The position numbers and the translations under genes are program-made. Positions 23,663 to 31,903 of a DNA stretch of 32,066 nt are shown in pieces (position 1 is the stretch's first letter; every line of letters starts with the position of its first letter). The stretch lies in NCBI GenBank assembly GCA_944392885.1, contig CALXYG010000024.1, forward strand, positions 1 to 32,066. The letters are read 5' to 3'. The stretch comes from an uncultured Clostridia bacterium. Its GTDB lineage: Bacteria > Bacillota > Clostridia > TANB77 > CAG-508. The notes under the pieces are model-generated. The model was not told where the DNA came from. It was given only the letters and a program-made list of their open reading frames with translations, and did no database searches.

Positions 23663-24197
23663 AGGTTTCAGGTTCTACTAGGCCATAGTTTTTTCCATCT
23701 TTTAATTTATAAATAACATTTACCTTATTTGTTTCAATGTTTATAAATACAAAAAATTGATTTGAAATTTTCTCTTGTAGCTTTAATTTAGCATCGTCTG
23801 GATGCATCGGTTTTGCATCATAGTATATTGTTTTAATAATTTCATTTTCAACTTCTGTTATTTGATTTGGCACATTTAGTGCATTTTTTTGTTTAATTGA
23901 ATCATCTTTGTTTTGTCTTTCGCGTTTTGTTTTCCATTTACGAATCTGTCCTTCAAGAATGTCAATATCTTTGTCCATAGAAGCATATAAATCTTTATCC
24001 GCTGTTACTGCCCTAAACATATCGCCTTTTACTATAACACCAATTTCTGCAATTTGCTCATTTCCCTCTACTTTAATTGTAAGTGTTACATCAAATTCAT
24101 CTTCAAAATACTTTTGTATTCTCTCTAACTTTCTCTCCAAATATTCCTTAATTGCTTCTGTTGCTTTAACTTCTTTTCCAGTAATTTTTATGTTCAT
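23661..24197 (-). CDS. hpf: Long-form ribosome hibernation promoting factor
   Basis: Protein of 178 residues. Long HPF dimerises 70S ribosomes into inactive 100S particles in stationary phase. The N-terminal S30AE domain covers about residues 1-100 (MNIKITGKEVKATEAIKEY, VDVT-type strands, ADKDLYASMDKDIDILEGQI). A charged linker follows, and the C-terminal dimerisation domain (about 118-175) has IIKTIYYDAKPMHPDDAKLKL and FFVFINIETNKVNVIYKLKDGKNYGLVEP. Start ATG 24195-24197, with GGAGAG upstream. Monocistronic, at the end of the recO cluster and convergent with the GNAT gene. Confidence 0.96.
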   Translation of the reverse strand: MNIKITGKEVKATEAIKEYLERKLERIQKYFEDEFDVTLTIKVEGNEQIAEIGVIVKGDMFRAVTADKDLYASMDKDIDILEGQIRKWKTKRERQNKDDSIKQKNALNVPNQITEVENEIIKTIYYDAKPMHPDDAKLKLQEKISNQFFVFINIETNKVNVIYKLKDGKNYGLVEPET

Positions 24198-24299
24198 AAA
24201 AATCTCTCCTCTCTAGTTTGATAATATATTTTGTTCTTATGAATTTATTATATATTATATTTTAAAATTTTTCAAACTTTTTCTTGTTTTTTATATACT

Positions 24300-25016
24300 T
24301 TATTTATATTCTTTTTCTAACTTCTCATTTAAATACAATTTACTAATTAATTCTAACTCTCTTATACTTTGTTGTGGAACTACAAAAGAAAAAATTTTCT
24401 TTGCAGGGGCTAATAAACTATATGTGATTGCATCTTTAGTTTCTGGCATAATATTAATAGCGCTTTTATCTTGTTCTCCACAGATTTTACATTTTAGACC
24501 ATTATCTTTTAAACTAAAAAATTTTAAATTGTCTTGCCTTTTGCAATTAGTACATTCTTTTACATTTGGAGCAAAACCCAATATTGTAAGTAATCTAATC
24601 TTAAAAACAGCTGTAACAAATGAAATTTGCTTATCTGTTTCAGAAATTGTATATAAAGTATTTAAAAACAACTGTAATACCTTATAACTGTTTTGATTTT
24701 CTGTTGTAACATCTAATATAATTTTTGTAATATTTGTTGCCGCTATTAATTTGTCTAAATCTATTCGCAAATTATAAAAAAGCTCTATTGTCTCACATGA
24801 GTTCATAGTATATGTATTTTGTCCTTTAAATAACATATAATCTCCGAAACACAAAAATTGGCTACCGAGCCATAAGCAAACTTTTTGATTTTCTAGCGCC
24901 TTTAGCTAGACAGCCAATTTTTCCGTTGTCCGCGGTGTCAATATCGTTAACATTTTATCAAAATCGCCTGTATTACTTTCTGAAATGATAATTCCCTTCG
25001 TTTTTATAATTCCCAT
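24300..25016 (-). CDS. recO: DNA repair protein RecO, read through three CGG +1 shifts
   Basis: Full-length reading gives 237 residues. RecO anneals single strands and loads RecA together with RecR in recombination repair. Start ATG 25014-25016; it overlaps the end of yqzL by 44 bases. The OB-fold N-terminus (MGIIKTKGIIISESNTGDFDK) and LLMAGSQFLCFGDYMLF are typical. CTNC-type zinc ligands lie in the C-terminal half (KECTNCKRQD and LKCKICGE). The standard reading is broken at glycines 29, 31 and 50, each an in-phase CGG. Skipping one C each time restores LTPGQGKIGCLAKGARK and LMAGSQFLCFG. Two of the sites are only 7 bases apart, and the second is in phase only after the first shift. The TTC GGA a few codons later holds an out-of-phase CGG and needs no shift. 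Confidence 0.92.
24865..24867 (-). other. CGG +1 recoding site, recO Gly50
   Basis: Minus-strand GCT CGG TAG in the twice-shifted frame; the family sequence (LMAGSQFL) needs GCT GGT AGC. The unshifted frame stops immediately. Confidence 0.85.
24923..24925 (-). other. CGG +1 recoding site, recO Gly31
   Basis: Minus-strand CAA CGG AAA in the frame set by the first shift; the shifted reading CAA GGA AAA ATT gives QGKIGCLAKGA. Confidence 0.85.
24930..24932 (-). other. CGG +1 recoding site, recO Gly29
   Basis: Minus-strand ACA CCG CGG ACA; the shifted reading CCG GGA CAA gives LTPGQ. The unshifted frame stops eight codons after CGG. Confidence 0.85.
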
Positions 25017-25125
25017 TTCCTTTTACCTTTAATTCTCTTTCTATATTTTCAACCTCTACAAGCTCTAAAAACGTGTCTATATTTCCAGTTTTTTTAAATG
25101 TATTCCATGCTATATTCTTTAGCAT
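24973..25125 (-). CDS. yqzL: YqzL-like small protein between era and recO
   Basis: Protein of 50 residues starting with ATG 25123-25125 behind AGGAGTG. The N-terminus MLKNIAWNTFKKTGNIDTFLEL matches the YqzL pattern (aromatic W-x-x-F-x-x-T-G-x-h-x-x-h/Y-L). YqzL is a small protein of unknown function typically found next to recO in spore-forming Firmicutes. The C-terminal half is charged and low in complexity. Its last 43 bases overlap the start of recO in another frame, which suggests coupled translation. Confidence 0.85.
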   Translation of the reverse strand: MLKNIAWNTFKKTGNIDTFLELVEVENIERELKVKGNGNYKNEGNYHFRK

Positions 25126-25213
25126 TTTTTTCACACTCCTTTGATTAAAGTTTTACCTCTAATTTTATCTTTTGTAAGAAAGACCAAATTATACAATGTA
25201 TAATTTGGAAAAT

Positions 25214-26116
25214 TTATTCTACTTTAAATTTTTTTATAATATTATCTTCATTTTGCCAGTTTTCTCGTACTTTTACCCAAATCTTTAAATTAACCTTTGT
25301 GTATAAAAGTTTTTCTAAATCTTGCCTTGCATATATACCTATTTTTTTTAACATGTTTCCCTGTTTCCCAACAATAATTCCTTTATGCGAATTACGTAAA
25401 CAATAAATTATTGCCCCTATGTCATAGATTTTTTCTTTATCTATAGTTTCTCTTTTTTTCATTTTTTCTATTTCCACATAAATTCCATGTGGTACTTCTT
25501 CTTGCAATAATTTTAATGCTTTTTCTCTAATAATTTCTTCTGTCAATTGTCTTAATGTTTGGTCAGTGTATTCTTCTTTATCATAATAAGCTGGTCCTTC
25601 TGGTAATAACCTTTCAATTTCATTTAGTAAGTCATTTATTCCTTCATTTCGTACTGCTGATATTGGAACAACTGCTACAAATGGAAATTCTTTTTGATAT
25701 GTTTCTATTAGTGATAATAGTTCAGTCTTTTTTACTAAATCTATTTTATTAATTACTAAAATTACTTTTTTATGAACTTCTTTTAGTTTTTCTAAAATGA
25801 GTTTATCTCCCGTTCCCATTTTAGTACTATTTGCTTCGATTAGGAACAAAATAAAATCTACCTCTGCTAGAGTTTTAAAAGCTGTTTCATTTAAGGTTTC
25901 TCCTAATTTTGTTTTTGGCTTATGTATACCCGGTGTATCTATAAAAATAATTTGGCTGTTTTTGCGATTTACAATTGCTTTAATAGCAGTTCTTGTTGTT
26001 TGTGGTTTGTTTGTCATAATAGCCACTTTTTCTCCTGCTAAAGTATTTAGCAATGTGGATTTTCCTACATTTGTCCTCCCTATAATTGCCCCAAAACCAG
26101 AATGAAATGTTTGCAT
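25214..26116 (-). CDS. era: GTPase Era
   Basis: Protein of 300 residues. Era binds the 3' end of 16S rRNA and takes part in 30S maturation. The G1 loop is GRTNVGKS (residues 13-20, with threonine where proline is usual), the G3 loop DTPGIHK (60-66), and the G4 motif NKID (123-126). The C-terminal KH domain carries GIIVGKQGNMLKKIG. Start ATG 26114-26116, with AAGGAG upstream. It is followed by yqzL and recO, the usual order, and preceded by a 200-base gap with a hairpin. Confidence 0.97.
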   Translation of the reverse strand: MQTFHSGFGAIIGRTNVGKSTLLNTLAGEKVAIMTNKPQTTRTAIKAIVNRKNSQIIFIDTPGIHKPKTKLGETLNETAFKTLAEVDFILFLIEANSTKMGTGDKLILEKLKEVHKKVILVINKIDLVKKTELLSLIETYQKEFPFVAVVPISAVRNEGINDLLNEIERLLPEGPAYYDKEEYTDQTLRQLTEEIIREKALKLLQEEVPHGIYVEIEKMKKRETIDKEKIYDIGAIIYCLRNSHKGIIVGKQGNMLKKIGIYARQDLEKLLYTKVNLKIWVKVRENWQNEDNIIKKFKVE

Positions 26117-26224
26117 ATTAATTCTCCTTATTTATTATAACGTTTTACATTTACTAATTTTGTCAAATTACGTAGATAATTTCTATGTTTTTTTCGATTG
26201 TTTTTACTTGACTTTTATGTTTGC

Positions 26225-26266
26225 ATAATATAACTCATACAAGAAATATTGTATGAGTTATATTAT
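26225..26266. repeat. Perfect 16-bp inverted repeat upstream of era
   Basis: Arms ATAATATAACTCATAC (26225-26240) and its exact complement (26251-26266) with a 10-base loop, in the gap between the DUF3048 gene and era. It has no T-run; it may act as a partial terminator or processing site. Confidence 0.65.
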
Positions 26267-26317
26267 AGCTTATTTTTTTAAATTTGCAAATAGATTTTAC
26301 TGCCAATACAAAATTAG

Positions 26318-27400
26318 CTAACCATTATTTGTATTTGCTGTTTCTTCTACATTTGGAGTTTCAAACACTATTTCTGCATTTAGTGGACAAATTTGAATAA
26401 ATGTGTTTCCATCGTTTACTTTTATTTCATTTCCTTGTAAGTCTTTATATACTGTTTTTTCTGTTCTGGATGATTTTTCACAAGTGATTTTAATATATTT
26501 TCCGTTTGTTATATAATAACCATCTAAGGTTCCAATATTTTTTAGTCCTTGTCTTCCTTTATTTTCACTATCTGATAATGTATAGTTTTGTGCAAGTGTT
26601 ATAATAATGTTTTTTGTCTTTACTGGTTCTCCTGTGTTCCAGTCTGTTTGTTGCTTGTCTCTGGCATAGCGAATAAATACCTTATTTTCCGAATCATATG
26701 TGTAGCATACTTCATGCAAATAAGAATATGGAATTGTTACTTTTGTAATTTCTGTCCCTTCTTCTAGTTCTATTTCATCTACACTATAGTTTAAAACACT
26801 TTTACTTTCTGATGTTGTACGATAACCTTTTCTTTCTGCTATTTCTAATATTTTCTCTGTACTTGTTGCAACATTGTGTGGTGCATACTTTTCTGTGGTT
26901 CTCCAAAACGAACTAGCGCTTTCCGTAATTCCATTAATATTATCAACATTATATGTTTTTATATCAGATTCTGCTTGTGGGCTCCAACCAAAATGAGTGT
27001 AAATAGCATCATTTTCTAAAGCATAGTCAATAAAATAATGTCTTGCGCTACGCACAGGTCCAATTTTAGACAGATTTCTCCCCTTAAATATTGCCATTAG
27101 TCTGGTTTCTCCGCCCTCTACTATAATTTCATAGACTAGGTCAGCATCATTTAATCCACCTTGTGGCCATGCATCTTTATTATTATCAATCATTAGTGCA
27201 ATTGCTCTTTGATTGCCCGAAAAAGTAGTTGGTAGTTTTTCTTCTTCTATCTCCTGCAGTTGTTTCCCGCCTGTTGCAATTACTTCCTCTGCTTCTTTTT
27301 GTCCATTTAATATTTTAAGCATTAATAAGACTCCTGCTATTATAGCAACTATAATAAGAGTAATAATTAAAAGTTTTGTGCTTCCTTTTTGTGAATTCAT
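26318..27400 (-). CDS. DUF3048 (YerB-like) membrane-anchored protein
   Basis: Protein of 360 residues. A membrane anchor at about residues 9-28 is followed by a short linker and the DUF3048 domain, with RAIALMIDNNKDAWPQGGLNDADLVYEIIVEGG, KIGPVRSARHYFIDYA and THFGWSPQA. The C-terminal domain (FIQICPLNAEIVF) is also typical of YerB. The family is widespread in Firmicutes and is thought to sit outside the membrane; its biochemical role is not established. The arginines and histidine of the VRSARHYF segment are conserved in the family and may form a site. It lies between dgkA (23 bases upstream) and era, an unusual guest in this cluster. Confidence 0.88.
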   Translation of the reverse strand: MNSQKGSTKLLIITLIIVAIIAGVLLMLKILNGQKEAEEVIATGGKQLQEIEEEKLPTTFSGNQRAIALMIDNNKDAWPQGGLNDADLVYEIIVEGGETRLMAIFKGRNLSKIGPVRSARHYFIDYALENDAIYTHFGWSPQAESDIKTYNVDNINGITESASSFWRTTEKYAPHNVATSTEKILEIAERKGYRTTSESKSVLNYSVDEIELEEGTEITKVTIPYSYLHEVCYTYDSENKVFIRYARDKQQTDWNTGEPVKTKNIIITLAQNYTLSDSENKGRQGLKNIGTLDGYYITNGKYIKITCEKSSRTEKTVYKDLQGNEIKVNDGNTFIQICPLNAEIVFETPNVEETANTNNG

Positions 27401-27423
27401 AATTTCCCTCCATATATCTTTTA

Positions 27424-28158
27424 TTACTTAATTAGCAATGTTAGTCCATACATTATCATTGCAATAGAACTACCAATAAAGCCACCAAATAGCACTTCTC
27501 CTAATGTTCTTTGTTTACTTTCTATACGGCAACCGCAAACAAGTATTGTAAGCAATATAGCAAGGGTAAATGCTACCATGTTTTTAGTTGTAAACCATAT
27601 TACAATTGATGCCATAGAAGAAATTGCAGCTATCCCGCTGGGTATAAATTTTTCCATGTAACCTCTTTTTTTTCTATTAATATTTGTTGCTTTTAGTGCT
27701 ATCATTGCAATTAGCGTAAGAGCTAATGTAGTAAATGCCAAATGTTCTGGAGTACGAATTAAACTTTCCAGTACAGTTGCTCCTTTTGCAGCAATTTTAT
27801 CAAAAAATAAAAAGTAAGCTACCACTACTGCGTTAATTGCAGCAATTACCACTGCCCCTGCTCCTACATCTTTTGCTATTTTTGCTTTAGGATGATAAAC
27901 ATCTATATATAAATCTACTACTGTTTCAATTCCAGTATTAATCATCTCTGCTATAATAATTAAAATTACCGCAAAGAGCAAACACAAAAATTCCACTCTT
28001 GTTAAATTGAAAAACAAACTAAATAGTAAGACAGCTACAATTATAATAAGCTGTTTTTTTATGTTCCCCTGTGTAGTAGTTGCATAAATAATACCATTAA
28101 TTGCATTTGCCCAAGCATCTAGAAAACTTTGGTTAGAAGTTTTTTCTTCTTTTTTCAT
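27424..28158 (-). CDS. dgkA: Diacylglycerol/undecaprenol kinase fused to a PAP2-like membrane domain
   Basis: Protein of 244 residues, twice the usual DgkA length of about 120-130. Residues 1-125 are the kinase: an amphipathic start (FLDAWANAINGIIYATTTQGN), three helices, and the signature AEMINTGIETVVDL followed by KDVGAGAVVIAAINAVVV. Residues 130-244 add further helices and the segment SKQRTLGEVLFGGFIGS, similar to the C-terminal part of PAP2-type phosphatases (H/R...G-E-V-x-x-G). In Gram-positives DgkA acts on undecaprenol. With a phosphatase-like partner domain it could recycle the carrier lipid in both directions, but whether the second domain is active cannot be told. It sits after ybeY, as in many Firmicutes. 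Confidence 0.9.
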   Translation of the reverse strand: MKKEEKTSNQSFLDAWANAINGIIYATTTQGNIKKQLIIIVAVLLFSLFFNLTRVEFLCLLFAVILIIIAEMINTGIETVVDLYIDVYHPKAKIAKDVGAGAVVIAAINAVVVAYFLFFDKIAAKGATVLESLIRTPEHLAFTTLALTLIAMIALKATNINRKKRGYMEKFIPSGIAAISSMASIVIWFTTKNMVAFTLAILLTILVCGCRIESKQRTLGEVLFGGFIGSSIAMIMYGLTLLIK

Positions 28159-28209
28159 GTTACCAATCCTTTCTTAGTATATAAGTAACCATTTTAAGAA
28201 ATTTGTTAT

Positions 28210-28677
28210 TTACCTTTCTAGTCCCAATTTTTCTAATACTTTTTCCTCTTTGTTTCTCATTTTTATTTTTTCTTCGTTTTCAACATGGTCATAGCCCATG
28301 ATGTGGTAAAATCCATGCACTGTCATATACGCAAGTTCCCTCTGGATACTATGACCATATTCTTCTGCTTGTCTTTTTACTTGGTCTATTGAAATAATAA
28401 TATCTCCTAGTATTTCTGGAACACTAGTACCATTTTTCTGAATTATTTCTACCTCTTCTTTTTCAAACATCGGAAAAGATAATACATCTGTTGGTTTGTC
28501 TACATTTCTATATCGTTTATTAATTTCCTGAATTTTTTCTGGTATTGTTAATATTATATTTATCTCCACATTTTTCTTTATCAAGTTTTCTTCTTTAAAA
28601 CAAGCTTTTATTACTTGTTTGATAATACATTCATATTCTCTGTTTTGCTCCAATTGCATATATCTAATTTCTACCAT
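28210..28677 (-). CDS. ybeY: Endoribonuclease YbeY
   Basis: Protein of 155 residues. YbeY is a zinc-dependent RNase for 16S rRNA 3' maturation and quality control. The metal motif H-x3-H-x5-H is present as HGFYHIMGYDH near residue 120. NKRYRNVDKPTDVLSFP and EILGDIIISIDQVKRQAEEYGHS are also characteristic. Start ATG 28675-28677, with AAGGA upstream; an internal ATG six codons later is a possible alternative. Located in the usual place before dgkA. Confidence 0.96.
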   Translation of the reverse strand: MVEIRYMQLEQNREYECIIKQVIKACFKEENLIKKNVEINIILTIPEKIQEINKRYRNVDKPTDVLSFPMFEKEEVEIIQKNGTSVPEILGDIIISIDQVKRQAEEYGHSIQRELAYMTVHGFYHIMGYDHVENEEKIKMRNKEEKVLEKLGLER

Positions 28678-28692
28678 GTTTATATTCCTTTT

Positions 28693-29922
28693 TTATGAAA
28701 CCATTTTTGTTTTTTTTACTAATTTTCCTTCTTGTGTTCTGTATGCATTTTTTATGTTTCTCATGGCATCATTTTCCACAAGTTTTTCTTTGTAGTATGC
28801 AATTATTTTAGAATAATCCTTTTTACTTGCTCTTAATTTTTTTAGGTCTGCACGTATAAATAGTATTTCCTTTTTCCTTAAATACTCTAAATAATTGATT
28901 TGTTTTAGCTCATTAATTTCTTGATATAAGCCCCAGAATTTTTTATATTCCTCTCTTTCGGTAGGCTTGTCCCAATATACTTTTGTAGAAAGTAATCTTA
29001 TGTTATATTCTTCTACTATGTTTAATAATAACTGATAAGCTTCTTCTTTCTTTTTTTTATTTTGGGCATGTACAATTAAATTTCTAACATCCTTTAATAA
29101 TTTTATATAACATTGTTCTGCAACAATAAGCGGTAAACTATGTGTAAATAAGTTTCTACTAATACCTAATAGTATTGTTTTTTTCTCTATTTGGTCTTTT
29201 TGATCTAATTTTCCTACTTCAAATCTCTCAAATTTGCTATAGTCATCTATTACTTGTTTACTTACTTCATCTTCTTTGCTTTCTATTTTTAGTGGAAGTA
29301 CACTAGTAATATATTCTTCTAATGTAGCAAAAATTTTATTATATATTTCATCATTAGAACGAAATTTCGCACTGTTTACATCTGCTAGCTGAATAGAATA
29401 ATTTTTTAAAATTCCCTTGTATAATGCTTCCGTTTTAGATAAGTAAAAACGCTTATAACGTTCTGTTAATTTTTCCTTTGACAAAGATAAAACCGTTTCA
29501 TAGTCTAGCTCTAATAAATATTTTTGTTTTCTATGTTTATATTCAATATATTCTGTTTCCTTTAGATGAACAATTTTATAATATTTTGAAAGTGCATCTG
29601 CTTCAAAACTAGATGCCGTTCCAGCTTTTACCTTTTTATAAACAGAGTCCATAATATACCTATCAATTGCTTCTAAATATAGACTATATGTTTCTTCATA
29701 TTTTTGCATTTCTTGTTCTTTTTTAGAAATATCTTCTGCATTTCTAGATTGTATATAAGCTTCAAATGCTTTTAATACATTATTTCTTTTCATATTTATA
29801 AGTAAACCATTAATTCCCACTCTTGTTGGTATTAATAGTTTACTAATTGTGCTTGTGATTTTTGTAAAAAATGTTTTGTCTGTTTCTAATACTTTTAATC
29901 CTCTTTGTTCCAAACTTACCAC
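28693..29922 (-). CDS. Helical protein of unknown function in the usual place of phoH (409 residues)
   Basis: Long, highly charged and almost entirely helical, with several predicted coiled-coil stretches (about residues 50-130 and 330-400). There is no membrane segment or signal peptide, and I see no P-loop or other enzyme motif. I do not recognise the family. It lies between yqfD and ybeY, where most Firmicutes have phoH, but it lacks the PhoH Walker motifs and so is not a diverged PhoH. GTG at 29922 opens the frame, but TTG at 29911-29913, with GGTGG upstream, has better ribosome binding site spacing and is the likelier start. Four bases separate it from yqfD. It may be a sporulation- or envelope-associated coiled-coil protein, judged by its neighbours only. 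Confidence 0.72.
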   Translation of the reverse strand: MVSLEQRGLKVLETDKTFFTKITSTISKLLIPTRVGINGLLINMKRNNVLKAFEAYIQSRNAEDISKKEQEMQKYEETYSLYLEAIDRYIMDSVYKKVKAGTASSFEADALSKYYKIVHLKETEYIEYKHRKQKYLLELDYETVLSLSKEKLTERYKRFYLSKTEALYKGILKNYSIQLADVNSAKFRSNDEIYNKIFATLEEYITSVLPLKIESKEDEVSKQVIDDYSKFERFEVGKLDQKDQIEKKTILLGISRNLFTHSLPLIVAEQCYIKLLKDVRNLIVHAQNKKKKEEAYQLLLNIVEEYNIRLLSTKVYWDKPTEREEYKKFWGLYQEINELKQINYLEYLRKKEILFIRADLKKLRASKKDYSKIIAYYKEKLVENDAMRNIKNAYRTQEGKLVKKTKMVS

Positions 29923-29926
29923 CCTT

Positions 29927-31111
29927 TCAAAACACTATTTTTTCTTTTGTCCCTATGTTTTCAATAACCTCATAAATAATTTCAATTTCAACATAGGTAT
30001 CTTGTTCTTCGAAATTTATTTGTTTGTTAACTATGTTTTCTTTTTGTTCTATTGTTTGTTCAATTTCTTGTTCAATTCTTGCTATGTTCTGCTCTTTTAT
30101 TTGTTCTGCATTATATGTTATAATTTGTTTTTGTGTTTCATAGTTTTTTAAAGTTTTAAACTCAATTGGCAAATAAAAATCGGAAAATATTTTTAATTTT
30201 TTTGTTTCTACTATTGTATCATAGTTTTCAAATTTTGAAAGAGTTTTATACAAATTTATTTCTAAATTATTAAATTTTAAACTATATTTCTCTTCTTCTT
30301 TCCCCGTTCGACTTTTAATTTCTTGTGTTTTATAAATTCTTTCTTTTTTACTATACCAAACTTTTGCTTCAATATCTGCTATTGCATGTACATAACGGAT
30401 TCCAGTGTATTTACCTTCTAACCATCCGTTTACTAAAGTAGTTCCTGGTTTTATTAAATCTCCTATCTTTACCGCTGCAGTACCATTTTGCACATTTATT
30501 TTTGTTATAACTCCCTCTTTATTTGATATAATACTACAATATTTATCTTCTTGGATTATTTCTGGTTTTTCTTGAGCTTTTACTAATTTTAATATTGCAT
30601 TTGTTCCTTTAAAACTAAGCCCCGCCCACGCAATGTCTTCTCTTTCGTATCGAATATTTCGAATAATTTTGTTTGTATCTATTTTGTTTTTCAGCTTTCC
30701 AACTTCTAAACCATTTTCATTTAAAATAGCTAGTATTTCTTCTTGATTTATTTGTCCATCACATTCGATGTGAATATTCCATACAAAATTTGATACTGCC
30801 ATAATTAATACAAGAAGAACCCCTAATAAAATCATCAATACTTTTCTTTTTTTATAACGTTCAAAAAAGAAAGGTAATCCCTTCTTTTTTTTGATTTTGG
30901 TTCTGCATTTTGTTTTTTTACTAATAGTATGTAATTGTCGAAAATCAGAAATCGAAACATTTGCTACAAAAACGGTTGTGTTAATTCTTTTGATGTTCCA
31001 GATTAAAATATTATTTTGTATGCACATATTAATAAATCTTTGAGCAAAATAACCTTCTACTGCAATTTGCACATAACCAACTATATAAGATAACAGTATT
31101 TTAATTAGCAT
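29927..31111 (-). CDS. yqfD: Sporulation protein YqfD
   Basis: Protein of 394 residues, membrane-anchored. YqfD is a mother-cell sporulation protein encoded with yqfC upstream of phoH. Visible are an N-terminal domain with GYFAQRFINMCIQNNILIW, the transmembrane helix at about residues 92-111 (VLMILLGVLLVLIMAVSNF), then NIHIECDGQINQEEILAILNENGLEVGKLK, RYEREDIAWAGLSFKGTNA and the strand-rich C-terminal part. The C-terminus is a long glutamine- and glutamate-rich helix. The start codon follows the yqfC stop directly (TAAATG), and the ribosome binding site GAGGAGG lies in the last codons of yqfC, so the two are translationally coupled. Confidence 0.93.
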   Translation of the reverse strand: MLIKILLSYIVGYVQIAVEGYFAQRFINMCIQNNILIWNIKRINTTVFVANVSISDFRQLHTISKKTKCRTKIKKKKGLPFFFERYKKRKVLMILLGVLLVLIMAVSNFVWNIHIECDGQINQEEILAILNENGLEVGKLKNKIDTNKIIRNIRYEREDIAWAGLSFKGTNAILKLVKAQEKPEIIQEDKYCSIISNKEGVITKINVQNGTAAVKIGDLIKPGTTLVNGWLEGKYTGIRYVHAIADIEAKVWYSKKERIYKTQEIKSRTGKEEEKYSLKFNNLEINLYKTLSKFENYDTIVETKKLKIFSDFYLPIEFKTLKNYETQKQIITYNAEQIKEQNIARIEQEIEQTIEQKENIVNKQINFEEQDTYVEIEIIYEVIENIGTKEKIVF

Positions 31112-31408
31112 TTATGCCTCCTCCTCGTCTGCTATATTTTCTATGTCTATACTTTCTATTTTTCCTATAATGCAAACTGCTTCATCTGTCATTTTCTTTA
31201 ATTCCAACTTGAATCCGTTGATATTAATTATTCCAATATAGGTGTTAACACGTATATAAAATTCTTCATATTCTAAAATTCCCCTATAGTTTTCAATAAG
31301 TAATTCGTTAAATCCTATAATTGTGAGTTTTGGTTCATTTCCTGCTACTTCTTTCGGAATTTCTAATATATCACTAAGTTTGTTTGATTTTCTTCTTTCT
31401 TTTCTCAT
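31112..31408 (-). CDS. yqfC: Sporulation protein YqfC
   Basis: Protein of 98 residues. Matches the YqfC pattern: LSDILEIPKEVAGNEPKLTIIGFNELLIENYRGILEYE, then RVNTYIGIININGFKLEL and a strand with IIGKIESIDIE. In B. subtilis it is transcribed by sigma-E in the mother cell with yqfD. Start ATG 31406-31408, with AAGGTGG upstream. It is the first intact gene of the yqfC-recO cluster. The gap to the pdaA remnant is only 35 bases, so any separate promoter must lie within or before the remnant. Confidence 0.93.
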   Translation of the reverse strand: MRKERRKSNKLSDILEIPKEVAGNEPKLTIIGFNELLIENYRGILEYEEFYIRVNTYIGIININGFKLELKKMTDEAVCIIGKIESIDIENIADEEEA

Positions 31409-31443
31409 TTAAGTGCCACCTTTCTTTTGAGAACATTTATGTT

Positions 31444-31839
31444 TTACAAAAATTCATCTAATGTTTTAAATTCATAGCCCATTTTTCGTATTTCTTTTAT
31501 GCACGAATCTAAAACATTACAATTGTCTTTTGAGCTTCCGTGTAATAAAATAACAGCCCCGGGATGGATGTTATCTAGTATTTTTTTCTTAGCATATTCC
31601 TCTCTTCCTTGTTTTGCCTCATCCCAATCATCATATGCAAAGCTCCACATTACGGTTGTATAACCTATACTTTGTGCTATATCAAGTGTTCTCTGACTAT
31701 ACTCTCCTTTTGGTGGTCTTAAATATTTCATTTCATAACCTGTCTTTTCAAATACTGCTGTATGCAATTTCATAATTTCTTCTTTTAACTCCTCATCAGA
31801 AAGAGTTGGTAAACTTTTGTGATTCACAGTATGATTTCT
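31444..31839 (-). pseudogene. pdaA: 3' part of pdaA (delta-lactam de-N-acetylase), cut off by a mobile element
   Basis: About 130 codons of the C-terminal half of a polysaccharide deacetylase. NHTVNHKSLPTLSDEEL is the metal-binding H-x-x-x-H region, followed by LRPPKGEYSQRTL, IGYTTVMWSFAYDDWD, HPGAVILLHGSSKDN and a YEFKTLDEFL end. This matches PdaA, which makes muramic-delta-lactam in the spore cortex and is needed for germination, more closely than other deacetylases (SKDN, WSFAxxDWD). The N-terminal half with the catalytic TFDDG motif is missing. Upstream of residue AAT (31834-31836) the sequence switches to that of a recombinase-bearing element. It is unlikely to be active as it stands. 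It might be rebuilt by excision of the element during sporulation. Confidence 0.82.
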
Positions 31840-31842
31840 TAA
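31834..31842. other. Probable attachment-site junction between pdaA and the element
   Basis: pdaA homology runs from the left through AAT CAT ACT (NHT). The next codon should be GGA for the conserved glycine before N but is AGA, and further upstream nothing fits PdaA. The crossover therefore lies at or next to 31837-31839. A core of two or three bases cannot be defined without the other end of the element. Confidence 0.6.
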
Positions 31843-31903
31843 TTTCTTAATGTCTATTTTTTAGCGATTTTTTAACCGCTTCTATTAATTTATTTATATG
31901 CTC

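Noticed and set aside
24841-24850. TTC GGA in recO as a further recoding site
   Set aside because: The CGG is out of phase and the family sequence FLCFGDY continues without a shift.
28693-29922. The 409-residue protein as a diverged PhoH
   Set aside because: PhoH needs a Walker A P-loop and Walker B. Neither is present, and the protein is helical and coiled-coil throughout.
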